Origin: Niveispirillum cyanobacteriorum
GTDB lineage: Bacteria > Pseudomonadota > Alphaproteobacteria > Azospirillales > Azospirillaceae
Assembly (NCBI RefSeq): GCF_002868735.1
Contig: NZ_CP025615.1
Location: 62,001 to 126,000 of the forward strand
Length of the DNA stretch: 64,000 bases
Direction of reading: 5' to 3'
Positions 35,766-45,351 of this stretch are shown here, in pieces. The translations under genes were made by a program, and so were the position numbers. Under the pieces are notes generated by a model. It saw nothing but the letters and a program-made list of their open reading frames with translations. It had not been told where the DNA came from and searched no databases. Each line of letters begins with the position of its first letter. Position 1 is the stretch's first letter.

Positions 35766-36515
35766 TCACGCGGCCATGGCCCGGTCCAGCAGGAGGGGTG
35801 TCAGGGGGCCGAATTCCACGACGCGGCCCTGCTCCAGCACGGCCACCTTGTTGCACAATCGCTCCACCAGGACGCGGTTATGCGTGGCGATCACCATGAG
35901 GGCGGAACGGTCGATCAGGCCGTTGACCCGCTGTTCGGCCCGCTCCATGAAGGCGCTGTCCCCCGCCGTGATCCATTCATCTAGCAGCAGGATCTGCGGG
36001 GAGATGGCCGTCGTCACCGCAAACATCAACCGCAGCAGCATGCCCGAGGAATAGATTTTTACCGGCAGGTCCAGATAGCCGCCCAGACCGGAGAAAGCGC
36101 TGATCTCTCCTGCATAGGCATCGACCTCTGCCGCACTCATGCCCAGCAGCAGGCCGCGTAGCCGCACATTCTCCCGCCCCGTGGCCTCGGGATTGATGCC
36201 GACCATCAGGTCGAACATGGGGGAGACGCGGCCCCGGACATGGACCCGGCCACCCGTCGGTTCGTAGATGCCGGCCATGGTGCGCAGCAAGGTGCTTTTT
36301 CCGGCGCCATTATGTCCGACCAGCGCGACACGGTCGCCCTCCTGCAGGTGGAGATTCACCCCCGCCAGCGCATCGATATGCACCCGCGCCCCCGGTTCGC
36401 GCCCGATACGCCCGCCTGTCGACAGGTTGAGGGCCGTCTTCTTCAGAGACCTTCCATGCAGCCCGAAAATCTGGAAACGGACACTCACATCCTCAAGGCG
36501 GATTTCAGCACTCAT
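35766..36515 (-). CDS. wzt: Polysaccharide ABC exporter ATPase (Wzt/KpsT type)
   Basis: 249 residues. ALVGHNGAGKSTLLRTMAGI is Walker A, VKIYSSGMLLRLMFAV the ABC signature and QILLLDEWITAGDSAFMERA Walker B in the form typical of O-antigen and capsule exporters. It lacks the extra C-terminal glycan-binding domain of long Wzt proteins, so export probably does not depend on a modified chain end. It starts 4 bp after the permease stop and forms the transporter with it. The cargo is the glycan assembled by this cluster. Confidence 0.9.
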   Translation of the reverse strand: MSAEIRLEDVSVRFQIFGLHGRSLKKTALNLSTGGRIGREPGARVHIDALAGVNLHLQEGDRVALVGHNGAGKSTLLRTMAGIYEPTGGRVHVRGRVSPMFDLMVGINPEATGRENVRLRGLLLGMSAAEVDAYAGEISAFSGLGGYLDLPVKIYSSGMLLRLMFAVTTAISPQILLLDEWITAGDSAFMERAEQRVNGLIDRSALMVIATHNRVLVERLCNKVAVLEQGRVVEFGPLTPLLLDRAMAA

Positions 36516-36519
36516 CGGG

Positions 36520-37398
36520 TCACGTCCAGTAAGTGATACGGGGGCGTGCCGCCCGGAAGGTCAGCAGGCCTGCCAGCAGCCCTGTCAGTGCGATCAGGCC
36601 CGATACCAGCCAGTGCACGGGATCGCTATGCCCGGTGGTCAGCGGCTGGCGCAGGATTTCCAGCAAATAATAGAAGGGATTCAACAGCAAGGCCGGATGG
36701 TCTTCCGCCAGGAAGCTGCCCTTCCACAGGACCGGTGTGATGAAGAAGGCGCCCGTGATGATGGTGGCCACGATCTGGGATACATCGCGGAACCGCATGC
36801 AGATGCAGGCCAGTGCCAGACCCCAGCCATAGCCCGACAAGGCCAGCAGCGCCAGGGCCAGCAAGGCCAGCCCCACATCTAGAAGCGAGACCGGCACGCC
36901 AAACCAGACCAGGACGGCCACAACGATCAGGGCATGGTGCAGCAGCACCAGCAGATTCCGGGCAACGACCCGGCAGACGAACAGGCTCAGGGGCAAACGG
37001 ATCTGCTTCAGATAGCCCTCGGCTTCCGTCAGAGCCGTGCAACTTTCGTTGATCAGGCCCGTGATCAGGGTCCAGGCCACCATGCCGACGGCGACATGCG
37101 GCAGGAAGGCATGCACATCGACATTGAAAAGGTTGGCATAAACGACGCCGATACCCACGGTGAAGGCCAGCATGCTGATCGTCACCCAAAGGGGCCCCAG
37201 CAGCGAACCCCGATATTTCTGACGAATATCGCTGGCCGCCAGGGTCAGCCAGATCCGCCAGCAGGCCAGCCCGCGTCCGATATCGGCGAATGCCAGGCCG
37301 AAGGAAGGTGATCCATCGGCCCGGAATTCCTCAAACCGGTCGGTACGGGTCGCGGCCGTCTCCGGTTGGCGATCTGACATGACGAACATACTTCTCAT
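36520..37398 (-). CDS. wzm: Polysaccharide ABC exporter permease (Wzm/KpsM type)
   Basis: Up to 292 residues; ATG codons at 37398 and 37380 are both possible starts. DIRQKYRGSLLGPLWVTISM is the ABC2 permease signature. Six hydrophobic helices follow, and GAFFITPVLWKG and LNPFYYLLEILRQPL near the end are typical of Wzm. It forms the inner-membrane channel with the ATPase encoded next. The 37399-37610 gap lies between divergent genes and shows no further feature. Confidence 0.9.
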   Translation of the reverse strand: MRSMFVMSDRQPETAATRTDRFEEFRADGSPSFGLAFADIGRGLACWRIWLTLAASDIRQKYRGSLLGPLWVTISMLAFTVGIGVVYANLFNVDVHAFLPHVAVGMVAWTLITGLINESCTALTEAEGYLKQIRLPLSLFVCRVVARNLLVLLHHALIVVAVLVWFGVPVSLLDVGLALLALALLALSGYGWGLALACICMRFRDVSQIVATIITGAFFITPVLWKGSFLAEDHPALLLNPFYYLLEILRQPLTTGHSDPVHWLVSGLIALTGLLAGLLTFRAARPRITYWT

Positions 37399-37610
37399 TT
37401 CCGAGGCTCGGACCGCAGATATATCGTAACGGATGCCAGCCTCAAATGTTGATCGAAACCCTGTCTGCCATGTTCCAGGCCGGCAAGGTTGGTTTTGTTT
37501 GGTCAGCCGGTACGAAACCCGTATACTAAATCAACTCCTTATGTGGTAACCCATCCTCGGTTATCAGAAGCCCAAGTAATGGCGATAAGCCAAATTCAGA
37601 TAGAATAGCC

Positions 37611-38633
37611 ATGAGACTGCGAAATAAAATAAGATGGCTTTACGAGGAGATGGTCGATCTATTCGATTTTATCCGCGCCTATGTGTTTTCTGTTTTTCGG
37701 CCAAACTACATCCGCCGCAAGTGGGATGGTGAGGATGTTCTGGCCAGTGCAAGGCGAGTGGCCGTTTTCAATCACTTCGACAAGCGCGGCGTGGTCCATG
37801 ATTATGTCCTGCATTATCTGAGTGAATTGCGGCGTGCTGGTTTTACCATCGTCTTTACCAGCAACTCACCCCGCTTCCCCAGGGCCAGCGTGGAGCGTCT
37901 GTCGCCTCTGGTGGCGCGTATCCTTTGGCGCTCCAATGTCGGCTATGATTTCGGGGCCTTCAAGGATGGCATCGCCCAGGTCCCCGACGTGAACAGCTTG
38001 GAGATGCTGCTGGTCACGAATGACAGTATCTACGGTCCTGTGCAGGATCTGGGTGAGATTATCGGCAATGCCGATCCCGCCGAGGCCGATGTCTGGGGCA
38101 TCACCGACTGCTGGTCGCGCCTTTTTCATCTGCAGAGCTATTTCGTTCTGTTCCATCCAAAGGCTCTCCAGGACAAGGCCTTCCGCCGCTTCTGGCGCTG
38201 GCTGCCCTATTTCCGGCGCAAGGAATGGGTGATCCGGTATGGGGAGATCGGGCTGACTCAGTATCTGATGAAGCATGATCTGCGGTGTCAGGCGCTCTAT
38301 CCCTATCGTGCCATGGTCGCCCGGGTGTCCGGCCCGATCGAGACCTATCTGGAAAAGACCGACCCCAAGGATGATCCCATCCGCTATCGCTATCTGGAGA
38401 TGATTGGCCGTTTCCTGCGCGAGGGTGTGGCCCTGAACCAGACGCATTTCTTTTGGGATGAGTTGCTGGTGACCAGCCGCTGTCCCTTCATCAAACGCGA
38501 TCTTCTTCAGCGCAATCCCGTGGGCATTCCCTACCTCCAGCACTGGGAGAACTTGCTGAAGGATGTGTCATCCTATGATGCGCGCTTGATCGTGAAGCAT
38601 TTGGAATATTCGATGCGCAACCGGGTTTATTGA
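37611..38633 (+). CDS. RgpF-type (rhamnan synthesis F) protein
   Basis: 340 residues. RRVAVFNHFDKRGVVHDYVL, FTIVFTSNSPR, LWRSNVGYDFGAFKDGI and LLVTNDSIYGPVQDLGEII are the characteristic blocks of the RgpF family, found in rhamnose-containing polysaccharide clusters and probably glycosyltransferases. The middle is rich in Trp/Arg and has no clear membrane segment. It is one of the few rightward genes here. Its end overlaps the convergent 38627-41476 gene by 7 bp. The exact reaction is not established. Confidence 0.85.
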   Translation: MRLRNKIRWLYEEMVDLFDFIRAYVFSVFRPNYIRRKWDGEDVLASARRVAVFNHFDKRGVVHDYVLHYLSELRRAGFTIVFTSNSPRFPRASVERLSPLVARILWRSNVGYDFGAFKDGIAQVPDVNSLEMLLVTNDSIYGPVQDLGEIIGNADPAEADVWGITDCWSRLFHLQSYFVLFHPKALQDKAFRRFWRWLPYFRRKEWVIRYGEIGLTQYLMKHDLRCQALYPYRAMVARVSGPIETYLEKTDPKDDPIRYRYLEMIGRFLREGVALNQTHFFWDELLVTSRCPFIKRDLLQRNPVGIPYLQHWENLLKDVSSYDARLIVKHLEYSMRNRVY

Positions 38634-41476
38634 GGCGGGAAGGCCGCCAGCAGAGCGTCATTCAGGGCTTTCGCCGGCAGGCCCGCCGGCAGCAGCAGGC
38701 CGCCACCGGCCATGCGCAGCCTTTCCGCCTGGGCACCCAGATCGAAGGCCGCCACGGGCAGGCCGGCATCCATCACATGGGTCAGCGCATAGCACCAGGT
38801 CTCCGGCCAGACAGAGGGCAGCAAGGCCGCATGCGGGCGCAGTTCCGCCAGGAGTGCGGGAGCCTCTTCCTCCTTGTAACGGCCTGTCATGAAGACCCGG
38901 CCCGTATCCGCCAGCGCGTCGTCATCCATGCTGTAGCCCAGAATCAGGAACAGCAGCGGCAGGTTCCGTTCCGCCGCATCGCGCGCGCAATCCAGCAGCA
39001 GTCCATAGCCCTTGGGCGGCCCGATGGCGCCGGGGACCACGATACGCAACGCCTCCCCCGGCCGCCGGACCGGCAGGGCTGGGGAAGGGGGGGCGGGTCG
39101 GGCTGTTTCCGCAGGTGCCACCTGGAAATGGGCCGTGGGCACATAGCGGCGCATACGGTTGGCCGTATCGTGACTAGAGCAGCCGACGGTCTGGGCACCC
39201 TGTAATACCTGCCGTGTCAGGTCGCGCCAGGCGGTCACCGAGCGGTCGATACCCAACAGATCGCCATGCGTCGCGACGCAAACCTCGCATTGGGCTGTCT
39301 CCGGCTCTCCGCAATAGTTCCAATCACCGTCCAGCAGGTTGATGCGGGGGCATATCCAGCCATAGTCATGGATATGGGCCCGGTAGGGGAACCAGCCGGC
39401 CAGTCGGGATAACAGATCGCCCGACATCTGTGCGGGATGATGCAGTTCAGCGCCGGTCACGCCCAGGTGCCGCAGATCGGCCCGCAGATCGTCCAATTCC
39501 GTCCCGGCATCATAAATCAGATTGGTCAGATGCGGCGCATCCGGGGCTTCCAGCCGTAGCGTCGGATGCCCGGCCTCCGGCTGCGCGGGGCGCAGGATCA
39601 GCACATCCTGCCCGCCCTTGCCCCTGTCCTTAACCAACTGGTCGATAAAGCGGTCGGTTCCCCCGCCCAACTGCGCGCAGAGGACCAGGGCCGGGCGCGG
39701 GGACCCTTGCCCCCCCAGTTGTGCCAGATCCAGCCGCCGGCGCGCCAGGCGCAGGGGATCGGCAGCGATGAAGGTATTGATATCAGCCTGATATCCTGGA
39801 TAGCGCTGTTCCAGGATCGCCAGGGCCGCATCGATCCGGGCCTGTTTGCCCGTGCTGAAGGATGCGCTGCCGACATGGCCCACGAACAGATCCAGGGCCA
39901 TACGGTGCCGCCAGCCAGCAGCAGCGGCCCGCAGGCAGAAATCATTCTCTTCGCCATAGCCCGTGCCGAAGGCGTCGGCGTCGAACCAGCCGACCCGGGC
40001 CAGACAGTCCCGCCTGATATACATGCAGAAACCGACTGCCGTCGGAATGTCCAGCACCTGCCCGGCCAGATACTGGCCCGCCAGCCGGTTCAGCGCATCG
40101 ATATCGACGCTTGCCAGGGCTGTCGACGCATTGGCCGCGGGATAGGAACAGATGGTGGCGTCATTCGACCAGGGCGTGACGGTGCCTGTGTCCGCATCCC
40201 GGTGGGCGGCGGCCCGCAGGCGGCCAAGCCAGCCATCGCTGACCAGTGTATCAGCATTAAGCAGCACGACATCCCGCCCCGGATGCTGGGCCATGCCGAT
40301 ATTGACCGACCGCACGAAGCCCAGATTGCCGGGATTGCGGATCAGGACAAGTTTTCCGGCCGCCGCCAGCCCGTCCAGAAACCGGCTGATCCGCTCGTCA
40401 GGGCTGGCATCATCAATGGCCAGGATCCGCATCGCCGTTCCGGGGGACCGGGTCAGCAGGGCGTTGAAACAGGCCTTTGTCGCCTCAAGGTCGCCATAGA
40501 CCGGCACCACAATATCGACAATACCATCATCGGTGCCAACAACCCCGGGAACCGTGACTGGTTCGCCCGTCAGTTCAAAGAACAGGCCAGGGCAAACGGC
40601 ATCCGCGGGCGGATCAATGGCAAGGGCAGGCACATCCGCCACCTTGGTCGCCAGAGCGGCCAGCGCGGGACTACCCGTGGGGCGAGGGGAGATGATATGC
40701 CGCGACAGCACCCGGTCCCCGTCCCGTAACAGCAGGGTGACAGGCCGGGACGGACAGGCAAGGTCCATCGCCTGCACTATCCAGCGGGCCTTAATACCGG
40801 GTTCGACAATGGCGGTCAGACGCGGCGCCGATAACCATGACGCATCAATCGGGCCCGATACCAGATCCACCCCGTTTGCCGATACAACCGGATCGGCGAT
40901 CCCGCGCAAGCCATCCGGGATCGGCAACGCGGCCAGCCGGGCCTGATCAGACGCCGCCATCCGGGACTGCACTAGCACCATTTGTCGCCAGCGCACGGTC
41001 AGTTCCCAGGTGCCGGGCGGTACCACGCAATGGATGCACCGGCCCGTCACATAGGCCAAGGGTTGGTTAGCCGACAGCGCATGCTTAATCAGGGCCTGTG
41101 CCGCATCCGGATCGGTTTCAGCATGCCATAGCAACGCCCGCATGATGTCGGCGGACAGGGGCGGGCCTTGCGCCGCCAACCCCTTTGCCGCCACGCCATG
41201 CAACGGATCCAGACGCAACGCTTCTAACAGCAGGGCCATTGTTTGTTGACGGTCACCACGCAGATGCCAGGCCGTGGCCGCAACGGCCAGATCATCGGGA
41301 TGCACCGGTTCCAGTCGCGCCAGACGGATAGCCAGCAATATGGCCCGTTCATGATCCCGATCTGCCAGTGCCTTGAAAAACTGGGACCGCAGAAAGGGCC
41401 GGCCCGATAGCGCGGAAGCCGGATCGGGAGAGGGTTGAGAATCGTCAGTGCGGGGCTCAGCGTGGGACAATGGCAA
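38627..41476 (-). CDS. Bifunctional GT2-GT4 glycosyltransferase with N-terminal helical domain
   Basis: 949 residues. About 1-110: TPR-like helices (ILLAIRLARLEPVHPDDLAV). About 110-310: an unassigned domain. About 325-590: GT2 domain with VDIVVPVYGDLEATKACF, LAIDDASPDERI, VVLLNADTLVSDGW (DxD) and YGEENDFCLRAAAAGW. About 620-949: GT4-like part with RIVVPGAIGPPKGYGLLLD and GYSMDDDALADTGRVF. The layout recalls the 9421-12138 protein, but the order of extra domains differs. It probably adds two sugars to the glycan. Its start overlaps the preceding gene by 20 bp. Confidence 0.82.
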   Translation of the reverse strand: MPLSHAEPRTDDSQPSPDPASALSGRPFLRSQFFKALADRDHERAILLAIRLARLEPVHPDDLAVAATAWHLRGDRQQTMALLLEALRLDPLHGVAAKGLAAQGPPLSADIMRALLWHAETDPDAAQALIKHALSANQPLAYVTGRCIHCVVPPGTWELTVRWRQMVLVQSRMAASDQARLAALPIPDGLRGIADPVVSANGVDLVSGPIDASWLSAPRLTAIVEPGIKARWIVQAMDLACPSRPVTLLLRDGDRVLSRHIISPRPTGSPALAALATKVADVPALAIDPPADAVCPGLFFELTGEPVTVPGVVGTDDGIVDIVVPVYGDLEATKACFNALLTRSPGTAMRILAIDDASPDERISRFLDGLAAAGKLVLIRNPGNLGFVRSVNIGMAQHPGRDVVLLNADTLVSDGWLGRLRAAAHRDADTGTVTPWSNDATICSYPAANASTALASVDIDALNRLAGQYLAGQVLDIPTAVGFCMYIRRDCLARVGWFDADAFGTGYGEENDFCLRAAAAGWRHRMALDLFVGHVGSASFSTGKQARIDAALAILEQRYPGYQADINTFIAADPLRLARRRLDLAQLGGQGSPRPALVLCAQLGGGTDRFIDQLVKDRGKGGQDVLILRPAQPEAGHPTLRLEAPDAPHLTNLIYDAGTELDDLRADLRHLGVTGAELHHPAQMSGDLLSRLAGWFPYRAHIHDYGWICPRINLLDGDWNYCGEPETAQCEVCVATHGDLLGIDRSVTAWRDLTRQVLQGAQTVGCSSHDTANRMRRYVPTAHFQVAPAETARPAPPSPALPVRRPGEALRIVVPGAIGPPKGYGLLLDCARDAAERNLPLLFLILGYSMDDDALADTGRVFMTGRYKEEEAPALLAELRPHAALLPSVWPETWCYALTHVMDAGLPVAAFDLGAQAERLRMAGGGLLLPAGLPAKALNDALLAAFPPQ

Positions 41477-42251
41477 CCCGGACAGCGATCATAGGGTCCT
41501 GCGCCTGCGGCGACCGGCAGGGTTCCCCATCGGTCCCGGTGATTTCGCCATGGCGTAGGAACCGTGCCCCATAGACGACGCGATGGCTGTTCGCCAGGGG
41601 AGGCAGAAGGCGGAAGGCGATTCCGGCCAAGGGAGCCCCCCCAGGGTTGCCCAGGCGACCGGGGGCAGGGGTCCAATGCCCGTCAGACGAACTGGCACCA
41701 GGCACATGATATTGCAGCAGTTGACCGACAGCCGGGGTCACCTCCACCCGCAGCGCCTCGATCCAGAAAGGCTCGTCCGAAGCCGCCCATTCACCGGCGT
41801 TGAAATGCCGCTCGCCCTGCTGCTGGATATGGATATGAACACTCAGCCCCACCGCTGGGGCTGTGGTTATACGGTTCAGCCGCTTGATCTCCAGGTCCGG
41901 GCATTTCTGCAATTCGGGTCCATAGAGATAATTGGTGATCAGCAGGGGGGCAGAACCGGCCGGAACGGTGATGACGGCTTCGTCCATACCGCTCAACCAG
42001 ACCACGGGAGCCAGTTCCCCCTTGGTCAGGAAGGACGGCGCTAGGGTGCCCGGCTGCGGAATTGAGGAAATCTGTACGGCTGGGAAGCCCACACCATTCA
42101 CGACGCGAAGCGGCTGACCCGATGGTTTCACGGAGGCCAGATAAAGCCCCTCTGGCAGGGGAAGAACCTGTGCCGATGACCGGAACCGGTCGGACCCCGA
42201 AGCACGGTCCTGAACCGGTGCCAGACTGTTTATCGTCGACATGTCCATCAT
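41457..42251 (-). CDS. Protein of unknown function with three C-terminal repeats
   Basis: About 264 residues from the ATG at 42249-42251; other ATGs lie at 42242 and 42305. The last about 125 residues contain three imperfect units: HIHIQQQGERHFNAGEWAAS with FWIEALRVEV; LLQYHVPGASSSDGHW with GNPGGAPLAGIAFRL; and HRVVYGARFLRHGEITG with PMIAVRVAIV. The pattern resembles hydrophobic-W-like beta repeats seen in some surface proteins, but this is only a resemblance. No signal peptide is visible. The overlap with the downstream glycosyltransferase gene shows that it belongs to the cluster. Confidence 0.6.
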   Translation of the reverse strand: MMDMSTINSLAPVQDRASGSDRFRSSAQVLPLPEGLYLASVKPSGQPLRVVNGVGFPAVQISSIPQPGTLAPSFLTKGELAPVVWLSGMDEAVITVPAGSAPLLITNYLYGPELQKCPDLEIKRLNRITTAPAVGLSVHIHIQQQGERHFNAGEWAASDEPFWIEALRVEVTPAVGQLLQYHVPGASSSDGHWTPAPGRLGNPGGAPLAGIAFRLLPPLANSHRVVYGARFLRHGEITGTDGEPCRSPQAQDPMIAVRVAIVPR

Positions 42252-42284
42252 GGCCTGGGCCCTGATCAAAGAGAAGTGAACGTA

Positions 42285-42320
42285 ACAAAAAGAAATGGCG
42301 GACAAAAGTCCGCCATTTCT
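42285..42320 (-). terminator. Rho-independent terminator of the RTX gene
   Basis: A perfect 13-bp stem AGAAATGGCGGAC / GTCCGCCATTTCT (42291-42303 and 42308-42320) with a 4-nt loop. On the minus strand it is followed by a T-run (complement of the A-run at 42286-42291). It lies 22 bp beyond the stop of the RTX gene, so that gene ends its own transcript and the 41457-42251 gene needs a separate promoter or read-through. Confidence 0.85.
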
Positions 42321-42342
42321 ATCATTCGATCATCAAGCGCGC

Positions 42343-43269
42343 TTACTTGATGGTGAACCAGTTGACATTGATCCCCGTGACACCGGCCAGCGTGATGGTC
42401 GAACCATCCGGCATAGTGAGGATGGTGTTGCCACCCGACACGGTCGCCCGGCTGATGATGTCCGTGAGAGACAGGCCCGCCGCAGCGATATCCGAGTAAT
42501 TGGCAAGGCCTAACGTATCGCTGGCCGGGTCGAAGCCGCTGATCACGTCATTGCCGCCACCGCTGGTATAGACGAAAACATCCTTACCAGCGCCACCGAC
42601 CATCGTGTCGTTGCCGACCTCACCAATCAGCACGCCGCCACCAGTGGCAGCCACGATGCTGTCGGCACCAGCACCACCGCCGAGGGTTGCCGTACCGGAG
42701 CCGCCAATCAGGGTATCTGCACCGCCGCCGCCATTGGCGACGCCAAAATCACCAAGGGTGACGCGGTCATTGCCGGTACCGGAGACAACCGTGTCATTAC
42801 CGGTGCCGGTGGCGATGACCATGTTTTGCGTTGAGTTGCTGCCATCAATGAGCTGCGTACCGGCATTACCGACGATCAGAGAGGTGTTCGAACTGGCGAT
42901 GAACCCGGTGACGACATTGGAACTGATGTTCTTCCCGTCAAAGATAACGCCACCCGTGTTGCTGTCAGCGACCACGTTGGTGATCGTCTTCGTGTCAGTC
43001 GTTGTCACGGCGGCGGCAGAGAGGACGGAAATGGAGTTAGGCGTAGTGTTCTCAAGCGTAATGCTCTGAACACTGGTAGCTTCGAACGTACCTACCAGAA
43101 CCTTGGTTTCGCTACTGCCGCCGGGGACGGTGGAGGGTGCCGGAACTGTCACGGTCGTCGGAGCCGGCGCGGTGGCGAAGTTTGACTGCAGCAGGTTGCT
43201 GATTACGGTATTATCCGCTTGGGTCGTACCCACAGTCTCAATCGTAGTGCCGCCAGCCAACGTTGCCAT
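42343..43269 (-). CDS. RTX-type calcium-binding protein, predicted type I secretion substrate
   Basis: 308 residues from the ATG at 43267-43269. There is no Sec signal. About 1-150 is Thr/Ser/Val-rich and repetitive. About 155-260 holds degenerate glycine/aspartate nonapeptides such as GTGNDTVVSG, GGADTLIGGSG, GNDTMVGGAGKDVFVY and GGGNDVISGF, the Ca-binding beta-roll. The C-terminal about 50 residues (TILTMPDGSTITLAGVTG) fit an uncleaved C-terminal secretion signal. It is short for an adhesin and has no enzymatic domain, so a structural or matrix role is likely. The transporter at 28620-32190 is the presumed exporter. Confidence 0.8.
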   Translation of the reverse strand: MATLAGGTTIETVGTTQADNTVISNLLQSNFATAPAPTTVTVPAPSTVPGGSSETKVLVGTFEATSVQSITLENTTPNSISVLSAAAVTTTDTKTITNVVADSNTGGVIFDGKNISSNVVTGFIASSNTSLIVGNAGTQLIDGSNSTQNMVIATGTGNDTVVSGTGNDRVTLGDFGVANGGGGADTLIGGSGTATLGGGAGADSIVAATGGGVLIGEVGNDTMVGGAGKDVFVYTSGGGNDVISGFDPASDTLGLANYSDIAAAGLSLTDIISRATVSGGNTILTMPDGSTITLAGVTGINVNWFTIK

Positions 43270-43459
43270 CACCAACCCCCGTTTATTTCTAGAGCAGCCC
43301 TGTTCAGGCTACCTACGTCGAGAAACAAAATTTCCCAGCCGCATTCGATGTAAAGTCTTAAGAGTTGTATCATTCACCAATCCAAGGCGCAACGTGCTTA
43401 GCAGGCGCAGCATATATGCCATAAGCACTATGCCATAGGGTTTCGCGGTATGCTGACGC

Positions 43460-45205
43460 TCAAATCCGGACGGCTGATGCAGCGAGAGAGAGCGCCGTTG
43501 CTACGGACTGGTCTCTGCTCAGCGCAGCATCGCCCCATGCTGAGAACAGAAAAGTGGCTTCGTTATGCGCACCAAGCAGAACTAGCCGAATCAGAGTCAA
43601 TTTACGAGCGTGGCTGATCGTAGCCCACGCTTCATCAGCACGAGGGGTCGTCCAAATCGCCCATAGGGCTGCTCGTACCGACTCAGCATCCTGTGCGGCC
43701 TCGATTGCAGTGAAGGCTGGGTTGATGGTAATAGGCATTCCTGCTGATATTGTGCGATGCAGCAATTCGCTTTCATTCAGCTCCCCTGAATCCTGGGGTA
43801 GCAATCCCTGCCAGAGAATATTGGGATTGTGCGTCGCCCGCAGATCATCAATGATGGCCTGCCTTAGTTCTTTCCTGAAGGAAATAGGCAGCAGCAACCC
43901 GTCCTCGCCGCCTCGCTCAATTAATGTCAGGAGGGGGGCTGCATTGGCGCCAATGCCGATTGAAGCCGTCAGGTGTAGCCGGATAGCCGCCATGGACAGC
44001 AGTTCCGTCTCTCCATCCTCAATTCCCATGGGACGAATAGCGCGCCGTAGCGAGGCACCGAGCAAGGCGGCCTGCCCTGCGTAAAACGCGGCTGCCCGGG
44101 CATCAGCTTCTGCATTATTGGCCAGCACAGCACGAAAATAGAGCAGGCCCGTGATGTTTCCCGGTAGCAGTGTAAGCCAGCTTCGGCCGTCAATCCCCGA
44201 TTCGGGTAGGATCAACCCCTCCGGTCTTTCGATATCGATGCCGAATCGGGCACGCATGGAAACGGCAATCTCTGCATAGAGCGTCAATGCCTCGTCATTG
44301 CGCCCGGCATTCACCAGTTCCTTTAAGAGCCGGTAGTGCAAGCCCGACAGCAGGGGGGCCACAATGTCCGGTGTCACGATGCGCCGGCGCAGATAGTCGA
44401 TATAGCGATCATCATCCAGGGCGCGCGGCGGTGGCAGGGGGATGTTGGCGGCCAGGGCGCGCAGAGTGGTGCCATGCACCTCCACCCGCACATTGGCGAA
44501 ACCGGCTTCATACAGCGCCATCTCCAGCCCCTTGGCGCTGAACAGGGTCAGGTGCAGGCCGGGACTGGCAATAGGGATCAGCATGCCCGGTGTCGTGCCG
44601 GGATTGAGGGCAGCACCATTTGGGGTGGTCAGGGCCACAATGCCCTTATCCCCCACGGCGTGGCGCATGGCGGCCAGGAAGGGGGCCGGTTCGGGTATAT
44701 GCTCGATTACCTCTGACGCGTAGGCGACATTAAACGGCTCTGTCAGGGGGGTGTCGCTGGTCCAGTAATCACGGGTGATATCCAGCCCCAGATAGTCGCG
44801 CCCCAGCACGGCCATGCCCGACGGATCATAACCCTTGGCCGTCCAGCCCAGCACGGTCTGGACATAATCGCTGGGAAAGCCGAAACCGCCCCCGATCTCC
44901 AGCATGCGGCCCTGGCCCGGCTCCATGAACCCCAGCGGCTCCAGCATGGAACGCAGGCCCGCCCCCTGTTCCATATAATAATGGACGAAGGTGACATCGG
45001 GTGCTTCGTCCCCACGATAATCGGCACCGGCCCGATCGGTGGAGAAGCGGGAGGCACAGGCCGGGCATTCCACGATCTGCCAATCGGCCCCGCCGGGCCC
45101 GGAATCGGGCAGCAGCAGGACCGGCGCATGCGGGCCAGCATTAGCGCAGACCGGGCAGGTTCCGGGGACGGCTTCGGTGGCATTGTCCGGCCAGATGAAC
45201 TGCAA
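43460..45205 (-). CDS. Methyltransferase with zinc-ribbon-like N-terminus and TPR-like C-terminus
   Basis: 581 residues from a TTG start with GGGAG 7 nt upstream; no nearby ATG is in frame. Two CxxC pairs at about 18-60 (TCPVCANAG and VECPACASRF) suggest a zinc ribbon. About 95-250: class I SAM methyltransferase with RMLEIGGGFGFPSDYV and FNVAYASEVIEHIPEPAPF. The C-terminal half (about 290-581) is helical and repeat-like. This organisation occurs in methyltransferases of polysaccharide clusters that cap or modify sugars. The gap at 43270-43459 upstream of the RTX gene shows no gene. Confidence 0.75.
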   Translation of the reverse strand: MQFIWPDNATEAVPGTCPVCANAGPHAPVLLLPDSGPGGADWQIVECPACASRFSTDRAGADYRGDEAPDVTFVHYYMEQGAGLRSMLEPLGFMEPGQGRMLEIGGGFGFPSDYVQTVLGWTAKGYDPSGMAVLGRDYLGLDITRDYWTSDTPLTEPFNVAYASEVIEHIPEPAPFLAAMRHAVGDKGIVALTTPNGAALNPGTTPGMLIPIASPGLHLTLFSAKGLEMALYEAGFANVRVEVHGTTLRALAANIPLPPPRALDDDRYIDYLRRRIVTPDIVAPLLSGLHYRLLKELVNAGRNDEALTLYAEIAVSMRARFGIDIERPEGLILPESGIDGRSWLTLLPGNITGLLYFRAVLANNAEADARAAAFYAGQAALLGASLRRAIRPMGIEDGETELLSMAAIRLHLTASIGIGANAAPLLTLIERGGEDGLLLPISFRKELRQAIIDDLRATHNPNILWQGLLPQDSGELNESELLHRTISAGMPITINPAFTAIEAAQDAESVRAALWAIWTTPRADEAWATISHARKLTLIRLVLLGAHNEATFLFSAWGDAALSRDQSVATALSLAASAVRI

Positions 45206-45351
45206 GGGTCTACTCCCGCTTCACATAAAGTCAGTCATAAATGGGCTGCGCAGCATATGGTCATAGTCTGACGGTGCAAACCAATTGTGTCTTGTGGCCC
45301 CCCCTTATGTACGCCACCTTGCGCGCCAGCACCGGATGCCAATGGACACAC

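Noticed and set aside
39566-40729. A 387-codon plus-strand open frame
   Set aside because: Antisense to the GT2-GT4 gene 38627-41476, which has clear catalytic motifs.
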